Source: Candidatus Hamiltonella defensa 5AT (Acyrthosiphon pisum)
Lineage (GTDB): Bacteria; Pseudomonadota; Gammaproteobacteria; Enterobacterales; Enterobacteriaceae
Direction of reading: 5' to 3'
Assembly (NCBI RefSeq): GCF_000021705.1
Contig: NC_012751.1
Location: forward strand, 1,724,006-1,788,005
Length of the DNA stretch: 64,000 nt
Each line of letters starts with the position of its first letter. Within the stretch, counting starts at the first letter, position 1. A model generated the notes under the pieces. The model was given only the letters and a program-made list of their open reading frames with translations, was not told the origin of the DNA and did not search any database. This document shows, one piece after another, positions 46,401-55,568 of the stretch. The translations under genes were made by a program, and so were the position numbers.

Positions 46401-47533
46401 GATAATCGGTCTTCAATGGCATTAATCATCTGATTGGTTTTTTGTAGCCCCTTTTTTTTGATGAAACGAATTCGTGCGCCTGATGATTGAAACATACTTT
46501 CTAAATTTGGCTTAAAAATGCTTTCATGAGGGGCCGCGGCCAAAATATTTTGTTCGGGGACCTCCAATATCACGCCTAACTTATGATCTCCAAGGGTCTG
46601 ATTTGAAAGAATACTGGCTGAAATGAAATCAGATTGGCTGAGTTTTTCTTTAATATTTTTTGAAAAAACGCCTTTTCGATCCATTAAATCTCTGATTGAA
46701 GAAGGATAAATGAGATACTTAAACTGCTTATTTTGTATTTTAGGATCGGTAAAATGCCGGGGAGCCCAGGCATCTAATACGGGAGATAGCAACCGAAAAG
46801 CACTGCTGTGCTTTTTATATATCAGTGCGCCAGTTTTGTCCCAGCCTAGCAGTAAGGTATCCCCTGCCGTCTGAGCCCTATTAACTAATTGCGTTTCACG
46901 GGTAAATTTTTTACCAAAACCGTCATGAGGAACAGACACTAATCCTTTTCTGGCCGATATGTCTGCCTGAATGCCCCTACTTTTCATCGCATGAGCAAAT
47001 TGAGTGGCAAAATTTTTGCCGTTGTGATCGATCAGCCGACATCCGACTAAACTGATTCGGTTTGGCGTACTGTCGATAGTATATTTTTTACTAAAATGTT
47101 GGTTAAACTTGATTAAAAGTGTAGCTAAATCATCCGGTTTAATGCCAGAAATGGCCCGAATAGCATCCAATTTTCCATCTGCATAAACTTCACTGCCGTG
47201 TCCTACGACTTGCCAGCGCAATTTTCCTTGAAGCGTTTTGGGAGAGCCCGATAACACGCGATAATGATTTTGTTGATCGAGTTGAACCAAGACTGAGCCT
47301 GGGTGTTTTCCCGCCAGTCTCAAGGCCGCATTGAGCACAGTCGGATTGTTTTCCAGCTGAATAATCACTTGCCCCACATACCGAGTCGAACCGCCATCAG
47401 ACCTTGTTATGACAGATTGAACCTCCCATTGATCAACAGGTACAAAACCCGTAGGCGTTCGTTTAATACGGTGAGTATGAGCATCGGATCGAAGTTCAGA
47501 AATCAAAAAAGAGGGGGATTGTTCTTGGGTCAT
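43484..47533 (-). pseudogene. 5' part of a large multidomain toxin gene (C80 protease, pore-forming region), interrupted by IS630
   Basis: The intact 5' part is 1,350 codons from the ATG at 47533 (AAGGA about 10 bp upstream); with the 3' part it was about 1,781. Residues ~30-240 resemble the C80 self-cleaving protease of MARTX and clostridial TcdA/TcdB: His112 in VVGHGSE, PDDLATLL, Cys165 in ISLVGCRL. Near 755-785, HMGEHILTIAKR (H760) and HWYLYDANFGE (D780) look like the His/Asp half of a C58-type protease. At the place where the nucleophile Cys would be expected I read QQKAQKVSLAYLS, without Cys. Residues ~1015-1070 are strongly hydrophobic (ASITIASGLALLALAG), like the TcdA/TcdB pore region. 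RTX-like GAGNDGVTG follows near 1290. No N-terminal signal peptide is seen. The IS adds Tyr-Ser and a stop. Confidence 0.8.
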
Positions 47534-47599
47534 GGTGATTTTTCATCCTTAAAAAATAGAAAAGTCCTGAGGGGGGGCATTTTTATATTGTATGAATAT

Positions 47600-49945
47600 G
47601 TGCGACGTGAAAGTTGCACCACAGAAGTCCCTTGAAAAAGGGTAAGGTTGATCCGAAACCTTATTGCCACTTACTCGGTGCAAGAGGAGTAATTCTCTTG
47701 TGCTAAGCGAGAATGAAAGCCTAACTAAAGTATTAAGCTGAATAAGAAATAGGGGCAAGGCAAAACTGAAATGGGTTGAATAAAGTGAATCTCCGTTATT
47801 AAAATGTCGTAAGCAAGTAAAACACGAAATCAGATGTGACGTGTTATGGGGAAGTTTAACGACAGTTAGAAACGGGTAAAGAAGAGTGTTCGTTCTTTAC
47901 GACGGATCCCGTTCCCCGGCATAGAGGAGGCAGCCCACTCAATGTATCTTCATGGTGTGAAACACGGTAACCCCATTAATCTTTTAGTGTTGATGTAAAT
48001 ACTAAGAGACAGTGGGCATAAGACGTTCCAAAAAGCGAAGGCAATCAGCCGAAAGGCAACTGGAAATCATAACAGGATTGATAGAGGTAATTACTTTACT
48101 CTGAAAAGAGGCTGACGTGGAACGGGTGACTTACCCATATAATCCTTTACCAAGGTTATGAATTGATTTAGAAGAGTTAGATGCCTATGGCAAACGTAAT
48201 AAATCAAAACTATGAACAACAACTGGAATGGCATGCTATTAACTGGCGTGTTGTGACAGCCATGATTAATAATCTAAGGCAAAGAATATATAGGGCTTCA
48301 GCAACAGGTGACTTAAAGAAAGTCAGAAATCTGCAAAAACTCATGATGAAATCAAGAGCTAACCATCTTCTGGCTATCAGGAAAGTCACTCAGGTCAATC
48401 GGGGAAAACACACGGCTGGAGTAGATAATCAGGTAATTAATGACCATAAAGGACGAGAACATCTTTATAAGTTATTAAGCCAAACAACTTCAGAAAAGGT
48501 TTATCCAGTAAAACGAGTTTACATAGCAAAAAAGAATGGAAAAAAACGCCCTCTTGGGATCCCAACCATTCTCGACCGCTGTAGACAAGCGATAGTTAAA
48601 TCGGCGCTGGAACCTTATTGGGAAGCAAAATTTGAACCAGTCAGCTACGGATTTAGACCGGGGCGAAGTGCCCATGACGCAATACAAAAAATTTTCTGTA
48701 TTGCCAGAGCACGAGGGACACGGCACTGGGTACTAGATGCAGATATTAAAGGCGCATTTGACAACATTGACCATAATTTTCTCATAAAAAAAATCGGGGG
48801 ATTCCCCGAAAGAAACATGATTAAACAATGGTTACAAGCCGGTGTGCTGGAACATGGCAACTATATACCCAATGTTGCAGGTACTCCGCAAGGCGGGATT
48901 ATCAGTCCACTACTGGCCAATATTGCACTCCACGGAATGGAGACCTTACTGGGTATTCAATACTGGAAAAACGGCACGCCAAAACAAGGGCAACCTTATG
49001 CAGTAGTTCGTTATGCGGATGATTTTGTCGTATTCGGTAAATCCCGTGAAGAGTGCGAAACTGCCAAAATAAAGTTGCAAATTTGGTTAGCTCAGAGAGG
49101 GTTAGCTCTTTCTGAAGAAAAAACCAGTATCAAACACTTGAAGGAAGGATTCGACTTCCTGGGATTTAATATACGACATTATGACAATCGCCACAGAAAA
49201 CGGGGATATATATTGTTAACGAAGCCCTCAAAGGAGTCGATGAAAAGGTACAAACAGCAAATGAGAATGACCTGGAAAGGTATTATCGGTATGCCGACAC
49301 AAGAAGGAATAAGACAACTGAATGCCAAGATAATAGGATGGTGTAATTACTATCGTATTGGTGCTTCAAAAAGAACATTCAGTGCATTAGACCAATGGAT
49401 GTGGATCCGCCAACGTAGATATTTGTATCGACGTCATCCCAATAAACACTGGTGGTGGCGAAGAAAACACTACTTAGGCAAGATACCAGGTAGAGAAGAC
49501 TATTCAGTATTTATGGATAAATCAACCGGTGGATTTCTTTGGAAGCATGCATGGACAAAAATACAGCGTCATTGGCTAGTTCCAAAAAATGCTTCCCCCG
49601 ACAATCCGGAATTGCGTGACTATTGGCGTAATAGGCAGGCACGTAAACAGCCTTTTATTTACGGTGTCAAAGTTAACCTCTATAAGCGACAGAAAGGTTA
49701 TTGTCCTCTCTGTGATCAAGAGTTGGACAATGGTGAACAATTGCATGTTCATCATATTCAGCCTAAAGCTGAAGGGGGTGACAACAAGCTGGCTAATCTA
49801 AGATTGTTACATGCTAATTGCCACAGACAATTACATAGCAAAAAAAGGAAAAATGTTGAAGTGAGTAAGTTGCGTGAGCCGTATGCGGGGTAACTCGCAC
49901 GTACGGTTCTTGAGGGAGTGGGCACTTGCGGCCTGCTTACCTAAT
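47600..49945 (+). mobile_element. group II intron with encoded reverse transcriptase
   Basis: The 5' end is taken as GTGCGAC at 47600, matching the GUGYG rule. About 580 bp of structured RNA (domains I-III) precede the protein gene at 48181-49893. Domain V is the 34-base hairpin 49876-49909 (GAGCCGTATGCG ... CGCACGTACGGTTC), and domain VI follows (stem AGTGGGC/GCCTGCT), ending near CTAAT; the 3' end is certain only to about four bases. The intron lies in the intergenic region between ruvB and the toxin gene, pointing opposite to both, so its splicing would not repair either gene. Confidence 0.88.
48181..49893 (+). CDS. ltrA: group II intron reverse transcriptase/maturase with HNH endonuclease
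   Basis: The 570-residue protein helps the intron splice and retrohome. The RT domain shows KKNGKKRPLGIPTILDRCRQ, YGFRPGRSAHDAI, DADIKGAFDNIDH, GTPQGGIISPLLANI and the catalytic YADDF (from residue 278). The maturase (X) domain follows, with GWCNYYRIGASKRTF. The C-terminal HNH endonuclease shows CPLCDQEL, VHHIQPKAEGG, NLRLLHANCHRQLHS. All key residues appear present, so the intron may be mobile. Its last codons and stop lie inside domain V. The gene symbol is by analogy only. Confidence 0.9.
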   Translation: MPMANVINQNYEQQLEWHAINWRVVTAMINNLRQRIYRASATGDLKKVRNLQKLMMKSRANHLLAIRKVTQVNRGKHTAGVDNQVINDHKGREHLYKLLSQTTSEKVYPVKRVYIAKKNGKKRPLGIPTILDRCRQAIVKSALEPYWEAKFEPVSYGFRPGRSAHDAIQKIFCIARARGTRHWVLDADIKGAFDNIDHNFLIKKIGGFPERNMIKQWLQAGVLEHGNYIPNVAGTPQGGIISPLLANIALHGMETLLGIQYWKNGTPKQGQPYAVVRYADDFVVFGKSREECETAKIKLQIWLAQRGLALSEEKTSIKHLKEGFDFLGFNIRHYDNRHRKRGYILLTKPSKESMKRYKQQMRMTWKGIIGMPTQEGIRQLNAKIIGWCNYYRIGASKRTFSALDQWMWIRQRRYLYRRHPNKHWWWRRKHYLGKIPGREDYSVFMDKSTGGFLWKHAWTKIQRHWLVPKNASPDNPELRDYWRNRQARKQPFIYGVKVNLYKRQKGYCPLCDQELDNGEQLHVHHIQPKAEGGDNKLANLRLLHANCHRQLHSKKRKNVEVSKLREPYAG

Positions 49946-50100
49946 CAATCACTACAATATTCAGAAAACGATTTACGACTGATTTTTATCAAATTTTCAC
50001 GGCTAATTTTTTCATCATTATTTTTATCAGATTTTTCAAAAATATCATTTACCATATCAATTATCTGATTTTTATCTAAATACTGACTACAGTCCTCCTT
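49945..50100 (-). other. EF-hand-like fragment between ruvB and the group II intron
   Basis: On the minus strand a frame is open for 51 codons after a TAG at 50101-50103 and ends with TGA at 49945-49947, at the intron edge. It reads CSQYLDKNQIIDMVNDIF then EKSDKNNDEKISREN. DKNNDEKISREN fits an EF-hand calcium loop at positions 1, 3, 5 and 8, but not at 6 (Gly) or 12 (Glu). There is an AAGGAGG just upstream but no start codon at suitable distance. It may be a truncated small protein or the relic of a larger one. Confidence 0.35.
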
Positions 50101-50122
50101 CTAATATTTTTGTGAATTCTTT

Positions 50123-51124
50123 TTAACCACCACATATGAAATGCTGATAAGCGTGCTGTGTCGCTATTCTGCCGCGAGGTGTGCGCTGAATAAACCCTTG
50201 CTGGATTAAATAAGGCTCTAGGACATCTTCAATGGTCTCGCGTTCTTCACCAATGGCCGCAGCCAAATTATCTAATCCGACCGGTCCTCCCTGAAATTTT
50301 TCAATAATCGCCAACAGTAATTTACTGTCCATATAATCTAATCCTTCTTTGTCAACATTCAACATCTCTAAGGCTTTGATCGCAATCTCAGTGTTAATTT
50401 TGCCTTCGCCTTTCACTTCAGCAAAATCCCGCACCCGTCTTAAAAGGCGATTAATAATTCGAGGAGTGCCTCTTGAACGTAGTGCCAATTGATGAGCGCC
50501 ATTTTTAGTGAGGGGTAATTGCAAACAGCGTGCACTCCGAGAGACGATATGTTCTAAATCTGGGACAGAATAAAATTCCAGGCGTTGTACAATGCCAAAT
50601 CGATCTCTCAAGGGAGAGGTCAAAGATCCCGCGCGTGTGGTGGCGCCAATCAATGTGAAGGGGGGTAAATCCAGTTTAATAGAACGCGCGCCGGGGCCTT
50701 CTCCTATCATGATGTCAAGTTGGTAATCTTCCATCGCCGGGTACAAAATTTCTTCCACTACAGGAGATAAACGATGAATTTCATCGATAAAGAGCGCATC
50801 TCTGGGTTCAAGATGCGTTAATAATGCCGCCAAATCTCCCGCTTTTTCTAAAACAGGCCCAGAGGTGGTGCGCAAATTCACTCCCATTTCATGGGCCACA
50901 ATATTGGCCAGTGTCGTTTTACCCAACCCTGGAGGGCCAAAGATGAGTAAGTGATCTAATGCATCCCCACGTTGTTTTGCTGCCTGAATGAATATTTGCA
51001 TTTGATCACGAACATGGGATTGCCCTACGTATTCATCGAGCCGTTTTGGGCGAATAGCGCGATCTACCAAAGCTTCATTTTCATTTAAAACATCGGTTGA
51101 AACCAACCTGTCTATTTCAATCAT
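50123..51124 (-). CDS. ruvB: Holliday junction branch-migration ATPase RuvB
   Basis: RuvB hexamers drive branch migration of Holliday junctions with RuvA. The AAA+ domain has Walker A GPPGLGKTTLANIVA, Walker B ALFIDEIHRLSP, sensor 1 TLIGATTRAGSLTSPLRDRFGI with the Arg finger, and sensor 2 SRGTPRIINRLLRR. The C-terminal winged helix includes GGPVGLDNLAAAIGEERETIEDVLEPYLIQ. The 333 residues match E. coli (336). It follows ruvA by 33 bp. Confidence 0.97.
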   Translation of the reverse strand: MIEIDRLVSTDVLNENEALVDRAIRPKRLDEYVGQSHVRDQMQIFIQAAKQRGDALDHLLIFGPPGLGKTTLANIVAHEMGVNLRTTSGPVLEKAGDLAALLTHLEPRDALFIDEIHRLSPVVEEILYPAMEDYQLDIMIGEGPGARSIKLDLPPFTLIGATTRAGSLTSPLRDRFGIVQRLEFYSVPDLEHIVSRSARCLQLPLTKNGAHQLALRSRGTPRIINRLLRRVRDFAEVKGEGKINTEIAIKALEMLNVDKEGLDYMDSKLLLAIIEKFQGGPVGLDNLAAAIGEERETIEDVLEPYLIQQGFIQRTPRGRIATQHAYQHFICGG

Positions 51125-51157
51125 GGGGCGCCTTTTTTGCCTTTAAGCAAGAAAATA

Positions 51158-51772
51158 TTATAAGGTGGAGCGTAAAGCATGCTTTATTAAAGCTTGGGAA
51201 TCTAAATCTGGCTGAGCGATATTTTTGATCAATTGAGCCGCTTCCTGCGGTTTATAACCTAGTGAGATCAACGCCGATATGGCTTCTGCTTCGGCCGATT
51301 TTGCTGAAAGATCAGTAGAAACTGATGACAACATATGATCGGCTGTGCTTTTAAATAAATTTTTATTTAAATTTTTGATACGATCTTTCATTTCCACCAG
51401 CAATCGCTCTGCCGTTTTTTTTCCAACTCCAGGTAATTTGATTAAATTTGAAATATCTTCTTTTTCCAGCGCACAGATAAACTCTTCTGAAGACATGCCA
51501 GATAAAATCGCCAACCCAAGTTTTGGCCCAACACCATTCACTTTAATCAGTTCACTGAACATCGCCCGCTCTTTAGGATGATGAAACCCATATAATAATT
51601 GCGCATCCTCTCGCACCACAAAATGCGTAAAAATAATCGCTTCTTGCCCCAATTCTGGAAGCTGATAAAAACAGGTCATAGGAAGTTGGATGTCATATCC
51701 CATTCCTTGAATATCTAACAATATCCAGGGCGGCTGTTTTTCCAAAATAATGCCTTTCATTCTGCTTATCAC
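51158..51772 (-). CDS. ruvA: Holliday junction-binding protein RuvA
   Basis: RuvA tetramers hold the four-way junction flat for RuvB. The 204 residues (E. coli 203) contain the N-terminal OB fold (MISRMKGIILEKQPPWILLD), the double helix-hairpin-helix (KVNGVGPKLGLAILSG and KLPGVGKKTAERLLVEMKD), and the C-terminal RuvB-binding domain (EAISALISLGYKPQEAAQLI). ruvC, usually close upstream, is not here; pyrB lies upstream instead. Confidence 0.97.
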   Translation of the reverse strand: MISRMKGIILEKQPPWILLDIQGMGYDIQLPMTCFYQLPELGQEAIIFTHFVVREDAQLLYGFHHPKERAMFSELIKVNGVGPKLGLAILSGMSSEEFICALEKEDISNLIKLPGVGKKTAERLLVEMKDRIKNLNKNLFKSTADHMLSSVSTDLSAKSAEAEAISALISLGYKPQEAAQLIKNIAQPDLDSQALIKHALRSTL

Positions 51773-51807
51773 TGCTTGAGATCCCCCCGGTTTTTATGCT
51801 TAAGGTC

Positions 51808-52728
51808 TTACGGATATGGTGCATGAGGATTGAGTAATAATGCCAGTAAAGCCTCTCGAATAAACATCCCATTCGCCGCCTGCTGAAAATAATAGGCATA
51901 AGGTGTTGTGTCTACCTCTGGTGCTATTTCATCGACTCGTGGTAAAGGATGTAAAATTTTTAAATTCGTTTTTACCTGACCAGGAAGAAGATGCTTACCC
52001 TCTAAAATGAAAGCGGTTTTAAGATGACGATGCTCTGGTTTCAGGCGTTCTTGTTGAATACGGGTCATGTAAAGAATGTCAAGCTGAGGCAGCACTTCTT
52101 CAATTGTGTGATGCACGCTGTGATTAAGTTCCTTCACAAGGGGACAAGGCATTGACAACTCTGGAGGCGAAATTAAAAAAAATTCATTATTTGGAAATGT
52201 TGATAGTGCTTTTGTGAGCGAATGAACCGTTCGACCATATTTTAAATCTCCGGCGAGACCGATTTTGAGATGGCTTAAGCGCCCCTGTGTTTCTTGAATA
52301 CTGAATAAATCCAGCAAGGTTTGTGTGGGGTGTTCATTCGTACCATCCCCCGCATTGATGATGGGGACTGGGCAAAAACCGGCAGCATATTGAGGAGCCC
52401 CTTCTTTGGGGTGCCGGATGATAATCGCATCTACATAGCTGCTGATCACGCGTAAGGTGTCAGACAGGCTTTCACCCTTACTGACGGATGTAAACTGGTC
52501 GTCTGAAAAACCCACCACAGAAGCCCCAAGACGATGAATGGCTGCTTCAAAAGATAATCGAGTGCGGGTAGAGGCTTCAAAAAAACAACTGGCGATAACG
52601 GTATGTTTTAAAAGATTCACGGGCGGTGTGTTTTTAAAATACGCCGCCGTATCCATAATGTGCCTTAACTCCAGCTGACTCAGATCAGAAATTGAAATAA
52701 TATTTTTACGATATAAAGAGTGGGTCAA
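51808..52728 (-). CDS. pyrB: aspartate carbamoyltransferase catalytic subunit
   Basis: PyrB joins carbamoyl phosphate and aspartate, the committed step of pyrimidine synthesis. Carbamoyl-phosphate motif [15 protein letters not shown], then [39 protein letters not shown] and [10 protein letters not shown] mark the family. It has 306 residues (E. coli 311). The regulatory subunit gene pyrI, which directly follows pyrB in E. coli, is absent: ruvA follows after 35 bp. The enzyme may therefore act without the CTP/ATP-responsive partner unless pyrI is elsewhere. Confidence 0.96.
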
Positions 52729-52794
52729 TGAAGCCTCCTGATGAAAACGAAACGTTTAAGTCACACATCTCAATTGTAACGATTGGTTTTGTCG

Positions 52795-53649
52795 TCATTC
52801 TTTTCTTTTTTCCAATGTACGGTGGCGTAATTGAACGTTTTTCCCACGGGAACGAAAATAATCGGCTAATTGCTCAGCAATATAGACCGAACGGTGTTTG
52901 CCTCCTGTGCAGCCAATCGCAATGGTGAGATAGCTCCTATCATTATTTTCCAGCATGGGAAGCCACTGATTTAAATAATGAAGGGTTTGATAAATAAAAT
53001 GATGCACTTCAGAGTGCCGTTTTAAAAAATCCACAACAGGTTTATCCAAACCTGTCATGGATCGTAATTTGGGATCCCAATGAGGATTGGGTAAAAAACG
53101 AACATCAAAAACGTAGTCTGCATAAATAGGAAGGCCATATTTAAATCCAAAAGATTCAAATACCATACTTAATTTTCGCTCTTTTGTTCCCAATGACCGA
53201 ACACGGAGCATTTCAGACAGCTGATGCACTGACATTTCGGAGGTGTTGATGATCAAATCAGCGCGAGAGCGTAACGGTTCTAACAAGATATTTTCTTCGT
53301 CGATGGCTTTTTCTAATGACAGGTGATTACCAGAAAGCGGGTGTAGGCGTCGTGTCTCACTGTAACGCTGGATCAATGTATTGTGGTTAGCATCTAGAAA
53401 AATTAATCGCGTTGAAAATTTTTTGTTTAATTTTGTGAGCACCTTTTCAAATATTTCAGAAGATCCTGGCATGTTTCGGACATCTATGCTGATGGCCGCA
53501 GGGGTGTTTCTGGGCATCAGGCTACTGGCCAGATTCGGTAATAAAATAATGGGTAAATTATCAACACAATAAAACCCCATATCTTCAAGAGCCCGTAAGG
53601 CTACAGATTTTCCAGAACCAGAACGGCCACTGACAATCATCAGAACCAT
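52795..53649 (-). CDS. rapZ: RNase adapter protein RapZ
   Basis: RapZ in E. coli binds the small RNA GlmZ and recruits RNase E, tuning glucosamine-6-phosphate synthase and so envelope precursor supply. The 284 residues equal the E. coli length. The N-terminal kinase-like domain has Walker A SGRSGSGKSVALRALEDMGF and DVRNMPGS; the C-terminal RNA-binding domain shows FGFKYGLPIYADYVFDVRFLPNPHW and IGCTGGKHRSVYIAEQL. It follows ptsN by about 100 bp, as in E. coli, but ptsO (npr) is missing downstream and pyrB comes next. Confidence 0.96.
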   Translation of the reverse strand: MVLMIVSGRSGSGKSVALRALEDMGFYCVDNLPIILLPNLASSLMPRNTPAAISIDVRNMPGSSEIFEKVLTKLNKKFSTRLIFLDANHNTLIQRYSETRRLHPLSGNHLSLEKAIDEENILLEPLRSRADLIINTSEMSVHQLSEMLRVRSLGTKERKLSMVFESFGFKYGLPIYADYVFDVRFLPNPHWDPKLRSMTGLDKPVVDFLKRHSEVHHFIYQTLHYLNQWLPMLENNDRSYLTIAIGCTGGKHRSVYIAEQLADYFRSRGKNVQLRHRTLEKRKE

Positions 53650-53746
53650 AGGGTGGCTCTCTTGTTAATGTAAAAGGCTATGTCGATATCCTCACTGATT
53701 CGACAGGATATAACAGTTGTACAATATGTCGTTCAAGTGTTAATGA

Positions 53747-54217
53747 TCAAACTATCGTTGACTCAGTGATGATTTCATAAAGCTCTCGATCGTTTTCTGC
53801 AGCACGTAAACGACGACAAATGGCTTTATCCGCTAATTTGTCTGCCACTAAAGATAAAATCTTTAAATGCATTTTATCCTGGTCCAAAGGGGCCAACAAA
53901 GCAAATACCAGATCGACAGGTTGATGATCAACCGCGTCAAGCGCAATCGGTTGAACCAGGCGAATCAACACCCCCACTACGTGGGTGTCTTTTTCTAATT
54001 TACCGTGAGGTATCGCAATCCCATTGCCAATACATGTGCTACCCAAACGTTCTCGTGTTAAGAGCGCATCAAAAATGATCTGTGAGGAAATATGAAGCTG
54101 TTGAGCTGCTAACTCACTGATAATTTCTAAAACCCTTTTTTTACTGGTGCAATTGGCAATTTTTGTGCAATCCATGCTTAATATTGGACTCAGTTGTATT
54201 GAATCATCATTGGACAT
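53747..54217 (-). CDS. ptsN: nitrogen-related PTS enzyme IIA
   Basis: PtsN (EIIA-Ntr) is a regulatory phosphoprotein, controlling potassium transport and other targets, phosphorylated via PtsP and PtsO. The phospho-acceptor is H71 in GNGIAIPHGKL. The 156 residues are close to E. coli (163). In E. coli the order is lptB-rpoN-hpf-ptsN-rapZ; here lptB is only 80 bp away, so rpoN and hpf have been deleted from this locus. Confidence 0.94.
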   Translation of the reverse strand: MSNDDSIQLSPILSMDCTKIANCTSKKRVLEIISELAAQQLHISSQIIFDALLTRERLGSTCIGNGIAIPHGKLEKDTHVVGVLIRLVQPIALDAVDHQPVDLVFALLAPLDQDKMHLKILSLVADKLADKAICRRLRAAENDRELYEIITESTIV

Positions 54218-54297
54218 TTTATTTTCACTGTTTTGTCTTTACTTTTGTCAGATTACCGCTAATTTTAGCTGTCATTTGATGGCTTTCTTCATGTTTA

Positions 54298-55023
54298 TTA
54301 AAGGCGAAACTCCTCCCCTAAATAAACCTGTTTGACCTGTTGATTGTCTAAAATATCATTTGGTGCACCATGTGCAATTAAATTGCCCTGATTCATAATA
54401 TAAGCCCGTTCACAAACATTGAGCGTTTCCCTGACGTTGTGATCCGTAATTAGTACGCCTAACCCTCTATCTCGTAAATGTTTGATGATTTTTTTTATTT
54501 CAATGACAGAGATAGGATCAACCCCAGAAAAAGGCTCATCAAGTAAAATAAATTTGGGATCTGCTGCCAGTGCGCGTGCAATTTCGACTCTTCGAGATTC
54601 TCCTCCTGAAAGCGAGCGGCCTAAATTCGATTTCAAATGACTGACCTGAAACTCTTCCATCAGATCCGCCGCCCGTATTTTACGGCGTTCAAAAGAAAGG
54701 CTTTTGTTTATTTCTAGAATAGACATCAAATTATCGTAAACGCTAAGACCACGAAAAATAGACTTTTCTTGTGGTAAATAGCCGATACCCCGGCGTGCAC
54801 GTTCATGTAAAGACAATAAACTGATGTCTTGGTCATCGATGATGATACTTCCTCCATCTAGAGGAATGATGCCGACCACCATATAAAAAGTCGTGGTTTT
54901 GCCTGCTCCATTAGGGCCTAATAAACCCACGATTTCACCTGAATTCACCTGCAAACTAATATCTTCAACGACCTTACGACCTTGATATGCCTTCGCTAAA
55001 TTTTTTGCGATTAATCTGGACAT
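54298..55023 (-). CDS. lptB: LPS export ABC transporter ATPase LptB
   Basis: LptB is the cytoplasmic ATPase that powers LPS extraction from the inner membrane with LptFG. Walker A LLGPNGAGKTTTFYMVVG, Q-loop YLPQEKSIFRGLSV, signature LSGGESRRVEIARAL, Walker B FILLDEPFSGVDP and switch His in ITDHNVRETL are present. It has 241 residues as in E. coli. Its start shares one base with the lptA stop, consistent with coupled translation. Confidence 0.97.
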   Translation of the reverse strand: MSRLIAKNLAKAYQGRKVVEDISLQVNSGEIVGLLGPNGAGKTTTFYMVVGIIPLDGGSIIIDDQDISLLSLHERARRGIGYLPQEKSIFRGLSVYDNLMSILEINKSLSFERRKIRAADLMEEFQVSHLKSNLGRSLSGGESRRVEIARALAADPKFILLDEPFSGVDPISVIEIKKIIKHLRDRGLGVLITDHNVRETLNVCERAYIMNQGNLIAHGAPNDILDNQQVKQVYLGEEFRL

Positions 55024-55568
55024 TATGGTGAGTCCTTTTGAGCCGAATTCTTAGGCGCTTGATTTGTTAATTGAGAGGGTAAAATTACAGAGTAAACCGG
55101 TTTTCCCTTAGAACTGAAGGCGTGCATTTTTTTTTGTGGGATAAGATAAGTAATACGATCTGCTTTAATGTGACTGTCTAACTGATCTAAATAAGCGTTA
55201 CCCGTTAATACCAACAATTTATCCGAGAAGGTATAGCGTAATTTTTCACTGTGACCTTTGAGGGGTTTTCCGTTATCTTGCATTTGATAGAAGGTGATGG
55301 GGTCACCAAAACCATCCACCACGGTTTTTTGAGGATCTCCGTTAGGGCGAATCACCACTACTTTACTTGCAGTGATCTTGATAGAGCCCTGTTTAATCAT
55401 CACGTTGTCTATATAAGTATTCGTATGATTGAGAATGTCTAAAGATTGCTTATCAGATGTAATAATGACAGGCTGATCGGTATCATCGGTTAACCCAAAA
55501 GCAGGGAATTTTAAAGTGAGCAATATACCTATCAAAAATAGCTTATGGATTTTCTTTTTGTATTTCAT
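55023..55568 (-). CDS. lptA: periplasmic LPS-bridge protein LptA
   Basis: LptA forms the periplasmic bridge along which LPS moves from LptC to LptD. A signal peptide (KKKIHKLFLIGILLTLKFPAFG) is followed by the OstA-type beta-jellyroll: PVIITSDKQSLDIL, IKITASKVVVIRPNGD, FGDPITFYQMQDNGKPLKGHSEKLRY, LTGNAYLDQLDSHIKADRITY. It has 181 residues (E. coli 185). The gene overlaps lptC by 26 bp and lptB by 1 bp. Confidence 0.95.
   Translation of the reverse strand: MKYKKKIHKLFLIGILLTLKFPAFGLTDDTDQPVIITSDKQSLDILNHTNTYIDNVMIKQGSIKITASKVVVIRPNGDPQKTVVDGFGDPITFYQMQDNGKPLKGHSEKLRYTFSDKLLVLTGNAYLDQLDSHIKADRITYLIPQKKMHAFSSKGKPVYSVILPSQLTNQAPKNSAQKDSP

Noticed and set aside
47534..47599. Intron splicing as repair of the toxin or ruvB gene
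   Set aside because: The intron lies between genes and in the opposite orientation to both, so its removal would not restore a coding frame.
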